Source: Opisthocomus hoazin (Eukaryota; Chordata; Aves; Opisthocomiformes; Opisthocomidae). From it: a stretch of DNA of 64,000 nt. Positions 38,101-50,745 of this stretch are shown one piece after another. The number at the start of each line of letters is the position of its first letter. The first letter of the stretch is position 1. Position numbers and translations under genes: made by a program. Location of the stretch: the NCBI RefSeq assembly GCF_030867145.1, contig NC_134440.1, positions 9,734,001-9,798,000 of the forward strand, given 5' to 3'. The notes under the pieces are model-generated. The model was given only the letters and a program-made list of their open reading frames with translations. It was not told where the DNA came from and searched no databases.

Positions 38101-39837
38101 CGTGGGTAAGCAGGAGGATAAAGCGCTCTCCTTTCAGGAGCAGACTTCCAAAGATCAGATCACAGTCCCCTGGGACTTGACAAATCCTCCTCTGCACACA
38201 GCATCCCTTCCCCGCCCACCGCCCCGGAGCACTCCTGCTCTCACAGCTGTGGTCCCAGCCCTGCCGCACTCCGGGGCAGCCGCACTCCAGCTCCAGCTCA
38301 AGTGGTTTTCCAAGGACAGCGCCCGTGGGAACCCAAATCAGCTTTTCCCTTCATCCCAGCAGTGCCAAACACTCCACAGCACGACACACGTTTGATGCAA
38401 CACTCAAGGACTCAGATGCAGTATGAAATGCTGATGAGCAGTCAGTCACGCTCTCTGTGAGCACACACCGCACACAGTTGGTTTCCTCCGGACAGAGAGG
38501 TGCCCCTCAAGCTGGGGGCAGTCCGTATGCCCAGGGACAGGGAGGAAGAGGAGCTGACCCTTGACAGAAGACACTTGCCAGTGGAGCAGGCAGTGTCTGC
38601 AGCCGGCTTGCACACAGCTGCCATCCACAGGCAAAGAAAGAGCAGCCAGTGTCAGAGGGAGCTGTTTGCATTCTGAACAGCATGCATAAAAACCCAGACA
38701 GGCAAGCTTGTAAAATGGAGCCGATTCCTTCCCCGGCTCCCACGAGCCTCGGAATGACTCGGCAACAAGTGAGCAGCGCTGCAGCAGAGTCGCACAAGCA
38801 CAGGGAAAGGCAAATGTTGCCATTTTTAGGTTAGCCTGAAGGAGCTCATCACAAGGGCTCAGCTCATCTCCATCGCCATATAACCAACAGCAATGAGTCG
38901 GAGCAGGGAGGAGCTGGGAGCCTCTTCTAATGAGAAGTGCCTGGGCATGGGGGAGATCTCTCACGGGTCAGACCCTCAGCAGTGCTCTGGGAATACACGG
39001 GGCAGGTACGTGTTGCCAGAAACTCTTCTCCGGTCTGCAGAAGCTGCTCAGACATTGCGAGAGCTGACTGAGGAACACAGCGCCAGGCTCCACGGCACTC
39101 TGCTGCCAACCAGCAACCGCCTCACTCCCTGTCTCAGCACTAGATTTCCACTGCATCACCTAACGCGTCTGCCTGCGGGGAAAGGAAAAGCCAGAGTTCA
39201 CCAGAACCCGTGGTCGGCCCCACTGCAACCACCTCCCTTCTGGCTCTAGGCCACTGTGGCACGTGTGTGTTCAGGAAAGCAGCTGGGCTCTCCGCTGAGG
39301 GAGGAAGAGCTTCTCATCTGCACCTACAGTCACCTTGGCTTGTCCCGGAGTGAACACGCTGGCCTAGATAAGACCTTCAGCGCTTGTGCTTGGAAGCAGA
39401 GCAGCACAGCTACGGCTGCCTCCACAGCAGCGGTGCCACCCACCTCAGCCCCACCAGATGCTGCTTGGAGTCCTCCAAGGGTTAATCCAGTTCCCTGCAT
39501 TCAAAAACCCACCCAGCGTTAAGACCTCGAGGTGCTCAACGCGAAGACGGCATGGGGCAGACATTGCCCTGCACCCGACTGCCTGAAATCGGGACTGTCC
39601 CAGCCTCACCCAGCCTCTCCCGTCGCACCCCTAACGGACCGGGCAGAGAAGGTGTCTTACAAAGTATATGTCCATCCTCCCCGGGTCCCTCCGGCCAGCT
39701 GAGCCGGGGGCCCAGCAGCCAGGTTCGCCCCGGGGCCGGGCAGGGACTCCCGGCGGCCGCGACCCCCGCCGCCCCGCGCTGCCCGGAGCCACCCCGGGGC
39801 CAGAAGGGGGCGCCATCAGCAGGCGCTCCGCCGCCAT
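35120..39837 (-). CDS. PIP5K1C: PIP5K1C C-terminal tail exons without the kinase domain
   Basis: PIP5K1C makes PI(4,5)P2; its spliced tail binds talin and AP-2. Here only tail exons occur. Exon 35485-35568 (28 residues, phase 0) encodes PTDERSWVYSPLHYSAQ and ends SDEESDT, the classic talin-binding segment. The next acceptor (35123) is followed at once by TAA (35120-35122). Exon 37833-37907 (25 residues, phase 0) encodes FTDGRYWIYSPRQRRLR, resembling a known alternative mammalian tail. The exon ending at 39661 reads DIYF, the residues that precede both tails in mammals, then GTAAGA. Position next to CACTIN matches human. No kinase exon lies upstream; the frame instead opens at an ATG at 39837 in a CpG island (MAAERLLMAPP...GRMDIYF, 59 residues). 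Splicing to 35568 would give an 87-residue product. This is inference. Confidence 0.7.
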
Positions 39838-39989
39838 CGCGCATGCGCCGCGCTGGCCCCGCCCCCGGCCACTCCCACTCGGCTGGTGCAGGGGGGAAGG
39901 GCGGCACCCGCCACGTGAGCGGGCTCGGGGAGCCCCCACCCGGAAGCGCATGGGAGGAGCCGGCGGCGCGGTCACGTGAGCGAGCAGCA
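39661..39989. promoter_or_regulatory. CpG-rich two-way promoter
   Basis: Contains a perfect NRF1 palindrome GCGCATGCGC (39839-39848) next to a CCGCCAT/ATGGCGG YY1-like start motif (39832-39837, minus). An E-box in GGTCACGTGAG lies at 39970-39980, and another CACGTG at 39913-39918. Minus-strand ATG at 39837 and plus-strand ATG at 39989 both look like first-exon starts with splice donors downstream. Confidence 0.6.
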
Positions 39990-40690
39990 TGGCGGCGGGC
40001 GGTGAGTGCAGGCCCCGCGCCGCAGCCTTCCCCGCTGCCCCCCCGGCCCGGCGGCTTCGGCTGGCGCGGGGGCGCCGGGTGGGCCCCGGGGGTCCGGGTG
40101 GGTCCCGGGGCTCCGCTCACGCCGGCTCCGGACGCTTCCCGTGGGCTGAGGCCCTGCCGCGGGGTGCGGCTGTGCTCGGCCCACGGCTCTGGGCGTCCCG
40201 TTCTCCCCCGCGGTGCGGGCCCCGGCCCCCCCTGACACCCAGCAGCACCCTGCCAGACCGGAGGCAGGAGCCACCCCCCCCCCTCACCCCCCGTCCCCTC
40301 CCCGCTCCACGCTGGAGAGGCCGTGGCCATGGTGCAGACCCTGGGGAAGGGGCAGGGTGGTCTCCCCCTGCACCCAGCGAGGGTCCCACCCGTACAGCGG
40401 CAGCGGCCCCTCCGTCTCCAGGGTGCTTGGCGGGACCCAGGGTGGGTGCTGCCCCAGCTCCATGCCCAGCGCTGCCGTAGCTCCCCTGCAACACCCAGTG
40501 CCGGAACGGGCACCTAGCAACTGCCCCTCGGCCGGAGGAGCCCGCGGGGGGCTCGATCCCTCCCTGCCCCGAGAGGGACCTGGGGCAGGGCGGGGGGAGC
40601 TGGGGCTGCGCCTCTCCCCCTCCCCCCAGCAGCAAAGTGACCAGGAGCAGGGTGGGGGGGGGCAATAAACCACGGGCTGGGGCAGGGGCT
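39989..40690 (+). other. Short unidentified transcription unit
   Basis: ATGGCGGCGGGCG followed by a strong GTGAGT donor (40002) looks like a first coding exon, MAAG. About 660 bases downstream a canonical AATAAA (40664-40669) is followed by a GC-rich end. Between them I see several possible acceptors but no protein I recognise; the reading frames are Pro/Ala/Arg-rich. It converges on FZR1, whose own 3' signal lies about 100 bases further. It could be a small gene with a diverged product or a non-coding RNA. Confidence 0.4.
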
Positions 40691-40754
40691 GCAGGACCCC
40701 GGGGGCTCGCTGCCCCCCTACCCCACCCCAGAAGAGCAAAGCAGGGCCCACGAG

Positions 40755-42783
40755 CCACCAATTCACAACTTGTTTAATGCCAGGTCAGTTGCTTTACACG
40801 GAGAAGGGTCAACGCGCTGTTTTTCCCCCCACCCTACGATGCCGCCCAGGGAACGATGGTGCGAGGCCGCAGCCCCCCGGCTCGGCGGGGAGCCCCGCTC
40901 AGCCCAGCACTGCCCGATCGCACCCTGCAAACACGAGCTCGCTGCCGCTCCGCTCCTTCCCCTGTCTCGCACGCCGCCGCACACGGCCGCCAGCCGGCGC
41001 AGCCCCCCGCTCACCGGGGACGCCGGAGACCCCAGAGAGCGCTCCCGGGACCCCCAGCTCGGCCTCGGCACTGCCCTTCCAACCCCCACTATTCTGTGAT
41101 TCTGTGACGCAGCGAGTGACACGCGAGGGGCTGGGGAGCCACCAGGGATTTTCAAACCAAGCCCCGCGCTCCCGCAGCAAGGGCTACAGCAAAGTGGGCG
41201 TGTGGGAACCACGTTTCTGAAATTACACTGAAATTAATCCCGTTTTGGAGGCGAGCGAGGCTGCAGGACGCCGCCGCGGCCGCCCCTCGGGGCTCTGGCT
41301 GCACCTCGCCGACCCGCCAACCCCCCTGCGCCCCGGCAGCTCACCCGAAGGGCACCGGCAGTCCCACCACCACCCCGCCAGCCTGGGCTCAGGTAAAAGG
41401 AGGTGGGGGAAAAAAAAGACAGAGCCAGGTATCGCCCACGGACGCTACAGAGAAGAGGTCAAGCTCTATGTACACAGCCCGGAAAACCCACCGGAGCAGG
41501 ACGCAGCGCCGGCGCCGCAGGGCCCAGGGCGGGCAGCAGCCAGGCGCGCGGCGGGGAGAGCACAGGGACAGGGACAGGAAGGGGCTGCTGCACGCGGCGC
41601 AGCTTCTCGTTAAAGTAAAAGCAACACGTACACACAAGCGCTTGGCGTCACGGCCCACGGCACTCCTCACACAGGCTCCGAACACGCCAGCAGGCGCTCT
41701 CTTCCCATATGACTCAAAAAAACCAAAACAACAAACAAAGAAAAATTACAACAGGTCCCTGGCTCTGCCTTGAAGATACAACGAAGCGACGCTCCGTCCT
41801 TGCTCCCGAACCAGACCCCCCGCGGGCTCTCGCCCCATCCAGCCAGGAGAGGCCCCGCTCCCTCCCAAGGCCCGGATCCGCAGGAGCCGCTGGCTTTCTC
41901 GACGCCTCTCGCTGCTCGTCGCCTCGGGAGGACCCCGGAGCGCCCAGCCTGCCGCAGAGGGGGCCCTCGGGGTGGGCTTGCAGCCGGTTGGAAAAGCCAC
42001 TGGTTTTCCCCCTCTGTTAACTAAAAGGATCAGCCCAGAGCACGCAACAGCCACTCCCGACCTCTCTGACCCTGCCCCGCGGAGGCAGAGCCTCCTCAAG
42101 CCTCCTCCAAGCTTACAGCCCCAAAACGCACCCGCGGGCAGCTGCCAGGCGTGCCGCAAACCGAGCTCTCTGACGGGAATGACTGCGTCGCGTACTATAG
42201 TACCTTTTGGGGGGAAAAAAGGAAAAGCACAAAGGAAAATGCGCAGTTCCTCAGCTGCTCCGTGCGGCGGGGACGCCCTGCCCTGTCAAGCAACAAGCAG
42301 AGCCCCGAGCCCAGCCTCCTCGCACCAGCTGTATCCACGGGGCCCAGCTGGCTCCCACCTCCAGAGACGTCCGTCCCAGGGCAGAGCGGCCGCGAGCAGC
42401 GCGTCCGGCCCCGTCCCAGAGGCGAGGACACTCTCCTCTCTCCCAAGAGGGGCAACACCGCAGCGGGGATGGCCTCGGTCCGGTCTCGTGGTCCGGCGTC
42501 CTCTCCAGTACACAGCCCGAGGGCCGGAGGATGCTGGTTTGACGTTTCTCTTGTACCCGTTTCCCTTTCCGAAGGATGAATCCGTAAACCTCTGGCAGTT
42601 CCCTCCCCGTCCCCTCCCAAGCACTGCCCGGCGTGGTTCACAAGCACATATTTAATTAGCATCTGCTGGGTCCGACCTCCGGGCCCTCCCTCCCGGCGGC
42701 TCTTCGGGGTTCCATGCACACCAAGGTAGTGGGCTGATCGCGGCACCGCCGGCGCTGGGCTCCCGGCTCGCCACACGCGGGCT
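40755..42783 (-). other. FZR1 3' UTR
   Basis: Non-coding sequence after the FZR1 stop. A likely end is the minus-strand ATTAAA (+ strand TTTAAT, 40773-40778) followed by CAAGTTGTGAATTGG. An earlier ATTAAA lies near 42649-42654. The UTR carries a CR1 tail (about 41073-41106), which is the edge of the duplicated block. Confidence 0.6.
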
Positions 42784-44715
42784 TTATCGTATCCTGGTGA
42801 AGAGGTTGAGGACGGATACAGACTCCTGCCAGGAAAAGGCAAAGCAGGGGCTGAGCACTCCATAGCTGCGCTGCGGCGTCACGCCACCTGCTTCGGGGTT
42901 TGGTTTTTTAATAAACCAGCCGCCGATCCGGTGAGGTACCTCCAGCTCTGGGCACGACCCGAGCTCACCGTTCAAAGCCCAACACCATCAGTATTCCCAC
43001 GGGCTTTTTCCAGGCGGTAACAAGGAGCACGGCAGGCAAGTGTGCCGTTCCCCCGGCCTCGTGGGGAGCTGTACCCCAGAGCTGCCAGAGACCGGGGACG
43101 CCGGCAGCGAGCAGCACCCGCTCCCCACAGCTCACTCCAGGATCTCCCTGCCACCTCCGCCAGACACCCAGCCCAGCTCTCGGCGCAGCTGGCACCACCC
43201 GCTCTCGATGATGGCGAGCTGTCAGCAGCAGCACCCACGATCCCACTCCCACCCAAGCCCCCATCTGAGGCCGTTTCACAGGGAGCCAGGGGACAACGCT
43301 CTCGGAGCGGGTCAGCTCCCAGCAGCACCCTTGCAGGGAGGAGGGTGGGCGCAGGATGGGCTCCCCGAAACGCTGCTACGCTCAGCAGCCCTCGAACAGC
43401 CAGGAGAAGGCCGTTCCGTCGCACTGCCTTGAGCACACAGGGGCAGGCTTTTCTTTCACCTGATGGCTACAGATCTCTTCGTGTCTCAGCAAAGTACAAC
43501 CCTGCACCGCATCCAGCCCTCGACCCGCAGCGTGTGGTGAAGGGACCAGAGCCAAGGCAGCAGAGCAGCGCAGACTTGGCCCGAACTCGCCCCCGGGCCG
43601 AGCCTGCTGCAGGACACAGCCGCAGCCACCCCCGCACGCACCCTTACCTTCGTCGAGCGAGTTTTACTGAAGACGTTCCAGAAGCGCAAGGTCTCATCTC
43701 CAGCTCCTGTAACGATGGCCTCCCCATCAGGGGACATTGCCTACGGCCAAGAGAGAGCAACCTTTAGCAGCTGTTACATTTTTGAGGTTGAAAACAAACC
43801 TTCACTGGAATACGAGAGAGATTTAACTCTCCTTCCTACCTGGCTAGCGGTGAGAAACCACAGAACTACCTCTGCTTTCCTCTGCCTCGCTCAGTCTCCG
43901 TAGGTGCCAGTTTGAGCACTCGCATCTTACTTACGCAGCCATGGAACACAGGGGTGAAATTCTCATAAAAAGGATTCTGGTGTTCAGAATCCAAGGCAGC
44001 TGTAATTAAGGCTGTTCCTCCCCGGATGATAAACAGGTGTGAGGGCAGGAAGTGTGACACGACTGCATGCGCCAGCTCTGGCAGTCACCTGCACCGGAAT
44101 CCAGCCCACAAAACCGAAGCTGCACATTTATCACCTCTGTCACGACTCCGCCGAAAGCCCCACACACCAGCGACAAAGCAGGCACAGGGTCAGCGTGGAT
44201 TAACTGCACCAAGTACTGTAATGACGAACGAGGAGGACTGAAAGCCTCAAACCCTTCGCCTGCTGGCAGTCGCCAGCGAAAACGTGTACAAGTCTCCAGG
44301 GAAGGAGGAGAGACGCCTGTGCTTCCTCAGCAGAGTTTTGGCAGGCTTTGCTCTTCGCTAAGAAAGCCTCACATTTCCATAGCAGCAAACCAAAGCATCC
44401 CTCGCAGGCAAGGAAACCAGATACAGGCGTTTTCCTTCGCTTGCAGGGCAGCATTCGTAGCTCCAGCCCGGCTGCCGGCGGCTCCGGCGCCACCGGCACT
44501 GCGGCTTCGGCCTCACCCCGCACACGCGCAGCTGACACGCAGCTACAGAAGCCTGCAGAGACACGGCCGTCGCTTACCAGATACAAGACTCGGTACGAGT
44601 GCCCCGTTAGCTTTGCCACTTGAGTTAGCGAGGGGTATTTCCAGACGAGGATCTGGTTCTGCGAGTATCCGTGGGTACTCACCTGGAAGGGGAGAGGAAA
44701 ATTCGCGTCACGCTT
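41073..44715. repeat. Duplicated block, copy A (FZR1 3' end)
   Basis: Matches 60222-64000 base for base with roughly 30-40 substitutions by eye, about 1%. It begins in a CR1 tail and holds the FZR1 3' UTR and the last three coding exons. The match continues past the right end of the window. Relative to copy B it lacks a 137-base segment at 41299/41300. Confidence 0.95.
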
Positions 44716-47700
44716 CCTGACAGCCGACGGCGCAGCGGCCGCACCGCACCGCGAGGAACTCACGAGCTCGTTGGCGTGTTTCGACCAGGCCAGGTTGCAC
44801 ACTTGCGACCCGGTGTCGATGCACTGCAGAGGCTGCCCGGTGAGCGTGTTCCAGAAGCGTATGCAGCGGTCGGCTGTCCCACCGCCGGAGGCGAGCAGTC
44901 CGTGCTGGTGCGGAGACCAGGCGATAGCTTTTACTGCTGCAAGATGCTCTGTGTACTGTTGGACAGGACTCAGGCTGCAGTGATTCCAGACAAGGAGCTG
45001 GCAGAGAGGAGAGACGTGATGGAACCTGCACTGCTGTCGCGTGTCTGCAACACCCACAAGCCACGACGCTGCGCTGGGACGGAGGAGGGCAGGTGGGCAC
45101 CAAAGTGATTTCCCACAGCTCTGCCCCAGCACACGCATCCCCACCCTGCAGCCAGGCCCACCCTGACGCCGCCCCCCACGCCCTGCCCAGAGCCGTTCGG
45201 CTGCGGGGCCACAAGGCAGCGAACGGTCCTCAGGCTGACGGAGCCAAAGACAGAGCGTCACTGAACATGAACTCAAACCCTTCTCTTGCCCCGACAGCTG
45301 CATTACTCCAGAACACGTTTAGAAACGGGCTCGAGTTCCTCAGAAGTTATTCTGAGCAGGAGGAACTCGGCACAGCCACGCTGTCACACGGACACCGGGC
45401 ACATTCACCACCTTGCAGCCTGCTCCCAGGGGCTCCCAGCACTGCTTCTCCACAACAGCTGCTGCTTCCGTACGGCGCTCAGCCAACTCCACGCCTGCGT
45501 TCCAGGTGTCAGAACCTCTATAGCTCTAAACTCCGTTTCCTTCTGCATACATAAACACCACTGCAACAAACCTGACCACAGGCTACCTAAACAAAATCAG
45601 GAAGCACAGCTTAGCAGCAGCTTTGTTGAACTCAAACCCCTGAGTCAAGCTATAGATTTAATTAGCCAAGTGCAGGAGCAAAATTAAATTTGCCTTTTTA
45701 ATTTTATTAGGGAGAGGAGACCGAGTAGAAGCTTCGCATGATTTATGTTTGGACGCAGTCCAACGACCGAAACAAAAGCCCCTTTCGGAGGGCCAAATAT
45801 CCCTAAAGAGAGGGGGTCTGACAATTCTTGGTGAAGACCTAGCGACACTGAGCCCCGTGGACTCCTTGGCAGGACCATACCTTATTATCATTTCCTCCAG
45901 AGGCCAGGAGCTGGTGGTCCGTAGACCACTTGAGCCCGCAGACCTCCTGCCTGTGGCCCTGGAGCCGCCGCTCGGACTGCAGGGGGGGGGTGCGGATGTC
46001 CCGCTGCAGGATCATCCTGTCCCGGCTCCCAGAAGACAGCTGGTCCGCGTTCCACGCCAAGGCACCTGCAACGCGGGCAGAGCGTCAGGGTGTGCTGCGG
46101 GAGGCCTGGGAGCGGGCAGGCAGCACCCAGCCACCACAGCTGCCAAGGATTTAAAAAAATAATTCAAAAAACATCTGTGCTTATGGACCTGCCTTCTATC
46201 CACTGTCTGAAGTCCTAGCACAGCGTGCAAAGACAGATTAGCCTGCACAAGCTTACTGAAGGTATCACTAATCCTATTTCACAGTGCAGTACAGCACAGA
46301 AGGAAAACTCGGAGGGTGCCCTGACTTCCCAAATCTCACTCCAGCGTTCAGATCGCTGCGGAGCAACAAAACCAGTCCCGGCAGAAGAAGGGAACTGGAA
46401 ATCTCAGTGTCAAGCAGCCTGCCGGCAGGGCTGAAACCGGAAGCCAGTGGCAGTGACACAAGATGTTGCAACCAAACCTAAAATGCCTCAGACATGGAGG
46501 AAACACCTGCTGCAACACTCAACCACCACCACACCCGAGATCAGAGCTCCACAATTACTCGACGATAACGCTTTGAAGACGGCTCGAGACATAGCAGGGG
46601 ATAAATCTCAATCCTGGCACCTTCCGAGTTCTGCTATTTCACACAGATCCCTTGCTTCAAGGAAAAAGTTCAGTCATGAAGAAAGGAAACCTGCGAAACC
46701 TCGGCCTCCCGCCTCCTTACCGACTCGGGCTGTGTGCCCCTCGAGCATGGAGAGCTTTTTCCCAGCAGCCGCATCCCAGATCTGTACAAAGCCCTTGTGC
46801 GTGCCCACGGCTACCAAGTTCCCCTGGACAAACAGCAAACCATGGTCAGTAAAGCCAGTAAGTACAGACAGACGTAAACCAAAAGCTAGGAGCTGAGGAG
46901 AAGACTTGAGATAAATCCCACACGATGGAAAGCATCCAGAGTTCTTCCATCTTTTCCCTACCGAGAGGGCCAAGGAGCCTGGCTGGAATATATTTACTGT
47001 AACTTTTTATTGTCAAGAGAAGTGAGCCGGCTCTTTCTCCCTCCCACGGCTCTCAGCAGATGCCTCGAGAACCTCAAGATACAGGAGGCTGCTCTCGGTC
47101 CCCTCTCATTTAGCAGAGGAAAACGGTGCAGACAGGAAGACACATTTGATTTGCGATGCATACAGGGAGTTTGGGGAAATACAGGACAATACCCCAAGTT
47201 CAAAGCTGTGAGGAAGAGCTACACGGCTACGACGGCAGTGTCTAAGCTACGAGGGTGTGAGCTGCCACCACTGCCAGCGTTATACTGACCCGTTCCGACC
47301 AGCCCACGGATGTCACAGAATCTCCTTCCACGGAGAGATCACACAGTCTGGTTACCTTGAAAGCGGGACAGAAGGGAACAAGAAACACTTGTTATTGCCA
47401 CACTACGCTCTCCGCTGTCTCACAGACCAGGACCTAGTTTGGGACAGAGCATTACAAGCGCTGAATCCCTCAGACAGCGCGTTCCATAGCTCTGAAAGAT
47501 GCTATGGCTGGAAAAGAACTACGGCAAGGGCGACTCCACTCTCCAGACACTGACCTGGCTAGTACAAGCGCTCCACAGGTAAACACAAGTCCCAAGGCCA
47601 ACACTGAGGACGTTAAGAGAGGACCAGTCCACCAGGTTCAGGTAGAAGTCGTCCTGCAGCTCTGGGGCATCCAGCACTTTGAAAGGAATCTTTGAGATCT

Positions 47701-50700
47701 TCCGAGTTGGTTTTCGAGGTGATCTTAGCAGCTTCTGACTGTTTACAAAAACAGATGCACAAACCGCTACAGGACCTTACCCCGCTGCCGATGGTGGGTG
47801 CAGATGTAGCCGCTCTTTAAAGCGCACTTGCGTTTCTGTAGGAATGCACAGACAGAGGCCGAAAAATTCCTTCCAGCTGGTACGACTGGAAGGAATTACG
47901 TTCTGCTCCTGTAAAGGAGCTGGGGAGCAAACAGGTAAACCGAGCGCTGACAGCTGACCGAGGCACGTTCAGTATCTGGGCAGGCTGGGCGCCGGCAGAA
48001 GTTCTTAGACCTTGACGGTCCCTGCTCACCATCTCCCCACGTTTCCAACAGCAATTCAGACAGCAATTTTGGGTGCCTTAGCAAGAAGCCCCAGAGAGCC
48101 TCACTGAATCCTCTGCCCCAGCCCGTCCCTTCTCGCAGCCTGTGGAGAATCAGTGATACCTTTTGTTGCTGACAGGAGACAGGGAGTACGGCGAGACCTC
48201 GTTACCATCATCTGGACTGGAGCGCTTTGTGCTCAGTGAATACTGCACGAAGAAAACACACCTGGTAAGAACGCCAGCACGCCCAGACTCCAGAGCATCC
48301 CTCCAACGCGCGCTGGTGCCCAGTGCCTAGCTAACTCCAACACCCACAGTCAGATTTTCCAGACTTTTCAATCGCTCCCTCTCCCAGGTGCTCTGGAACC
48401 ACACAGCAAAACCCTGACCTCCACTCAAGTCCAAAAGCTCGATGTGGTCGCTTATCACTGTCCAGAAAAGCCTGGTTCCAGCTCGGCTTCCCCGCCAGTA
48501 CAGAAACAGGAAGCACGCAGCTTGCTGCAGAGACTTCTGCTCTCTTTACAGGCCACCAAATTTTGTTACCAGCAGCTTATCTTGGTCAAGCCACAACACT
48601 ACCTCCCTTGCACCAGCAGCGTGGCAGAGCCGTGTGCTGTGTTCCTGCGACGCACACGTGCAGCCTCCACTGGTTTTAACGCAACGTAACCGACTCACAG
48701 TGAAGAGAGACTTCTTCTCCGGGTTGGACGGCTGCAGCCTCCTGTCTTCTGTCTGTGGGTCTTGCACCTTCTCGATCCCTGCTCCTAAGAGCTCGTTCTT
48801 CAGCAAGGCAGAGTAAGCAAGGCCATCTGTGAACCCAAACGAGCGCTTAGGCACAGGACTCGGAAGCAGCAGGCAGCTCTGCAGGGAGTGGCAGGACGAC
48901 ATCTGCCTGGCTCGCACGTTCCCAGGGCCTCTTCATAAGCCTGGGGCCCCAGTTTGGAATCAACATGAGCAGCAAGCTTCCCCTCTTTCACCCCACCAGG
49001 AAAGTGCTTCTACGGTACAATAAATCAAGGGATACAAATAGCCTCTCGCTTCCCAGGCCTCGTCAGCAGCCCACTGAGGTGACCCGGTATTCACCCTCGT
49101 GATGGGGGCATTTCCTAACACACCAGCACGAGTTTTTGCATAAGCACGAAGGAAATAAAAGCTCCAGGCGCGGTGCAAGTGGTAGAAAGGAGGTCTCACC
49201 TTTGCCATTGTCCGATGTCGCATCCTTTGCTTTTCTGTTTTGACTTGGTGATTTTTCATTTTCCTGAAAGGGAGACAGGCGCTATCACCACACAGAAACC
49301 TCAGGATATACGGTGAACTAACAAACAAAGAAGTCTCCTAGACCACAGGGGCAATGCGTTCAGAGGAACTCTTCTGGGGCAGCAGAAGACAAGCAGAGCA
49401 ATTACGCAGGCAAAATAATATGCACCATTTCCTTAGCTGCGAGACTGAGCTGCAGGAGCTAAACCTACATTTATTCTGTGGAAGTTGATGCTCCAGTTGG
49501 CCCCAGCTCTTGAGGGAATGAATCTGTCACCGTGCTTACTAGGAGAAGACATCGGAGAATTGGAAGGCGTCAGGGTTCTTCTCATCTCTGCTACCTGAAT
49601 TAAAGAAGAGGAGACACACACAAGAATAAGTGTGGATTACAGCAGGGGTCTGAAAAACATCAGCGAGGCCTTGTCAAAGCTCAATATGCCCAAGTAGAAG
49701 AGCCAAGCATTAGTTTGTCCCCGTCACAGAACCAGTAAGCATGTTAGAGTCCCCCTGTCAGGGGAACTTCTGTCAGAAGCAGCAATTAAACATCCTCTTT
49801 CCCTCCGCTCCTTCTCCAGCTGACGTTGTCGAGGGAAACACGTGGCAGGCTGGAGCGGGGCAGACTGCTTGCAGGGTGAGCAGCAGATGCTGCAACTGCA
49901 GTCACATTCTTTTTCATACAATAATTTATGTCAGAAGGGACGCCAGCTCTGAACAGGGCTAATTTCACAGCTACACTGAAGGCCACAGCGGCACCCAATT
50001 GAGTTTTCAGCGTCTCCGAGGACACCGACCCCACAAGCTCCCTGCTGCAGTGTTTGGACGCCCTCAGTGCGAACACCTTCTCCCAGTACCTAACTGGAAT
50101 TCCCCCTGCTGCAGCTTGTGTCTGTTGCCTCTAATCCTTCCACTGTGTACCTCTGAGGAGAGTCAGACCCTATTTTGTCCATACCACCCACCACGCAGTT
50201 GAAAGCTACCACCTGATCCCTCCTGAGCCTCAGCTTCTCCAGGCTGAGCAACACAGTCTCGGCATCGTCCTGCGCCAGCCCCCTGACCATCCTGGGGGCC
50301 TCCATTGGACTGGCTCTGTCTTGTCAAGCCCCACAGTTGGTCTGTTTGTTTGTTAGCCCCCAGTGTTTGATGTTCCCCATGTACTTACTGAGGTTATTCA
50401 GTAAAGAGGCATCACTGAGCTACATAAAAATATCTTAACTCCTTTTTGCGACGTGAACTGAGTTTATATATTCAAACGCTTCGCTGAAGTCAAGTCGTTG
50501 GGTTATTCCTAGAACAGCTCAGGGGCTCACACCTGCTCACAGCCCAACAAGAGACTACGCTTCGCGTCAGAGAGGTCACACATCTTTCAAAAGCTCAAGT
50601 GAAAACAGTCAGAGGCAAGACAGACAGCCACTGAATAGTCAGACTAAGCCCATTTAGCACAGCCCGTCGTACTTACACCAGGCATTGTGTTTTCATGCTG

Positions 50701-50745
50701 TATGTTGATTTGGCGCAGGAGACGTCTCTCGTAATCCTGGTCCAT
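42784..50745 (-). CDS. FZR1: FZR1 (CDH1), APC/C activator, complete
   Basis: WD40 co-activator that recruits substrates to the anaphase-promoting complex in late mitosis and G1. Thirteen coding exons: 50677-50745, 49469-49594, 49200-49263, 48699-48826, 48160-48242, 47555-47738, 47290-47355, 46721-46823, 45881-46065, 44764-44997, 44578-44682, 43648-43740, 42784-42825. All are GT-AG and in phase, giving 493 residues, the same as the main human isoform. Visible marks: N-terminal [13 protein letters not shown]-box DRFIPSR (residues 46-52); seven WD repeats from about residue 180 ([67 protein letters not shown]); and a C-terminal IR tail (LFTRIR) for APC3 docking. Intron 1 is about 4 kb and holds the promoter-proximal exon. 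Confidence 0.97.
49985..50325 (-). mobile_element. Old CR1 LINE fragment in FZR1 intron
   Basis: Diverged, reverse-oriented CR1 3' sequence: TGGAATTCCCCCTGCTGCAG, TGTCTGTTGCCTCTAATCC, CTCAGCTTCTCCAGGCTGAG and CATCCTGGGGGCC. It is clearly more worn than the other CR1 copies here, so probably an older subfamily. Confidence 0.65.

Noticed and set aside
39989-40480. A 163-codon unspliced frame starting MAAGGECRP
   Set aside because: It reads straight through a strong GTGAGT donor after codon 4 and has no known motif. I kept only the idea of a spliced short unit.
45640-45890. AT-rich block in the FZR1 intron suspected to be a mobile element
   Set aside because: No terminal repeats, tail or family signature could be recognised.
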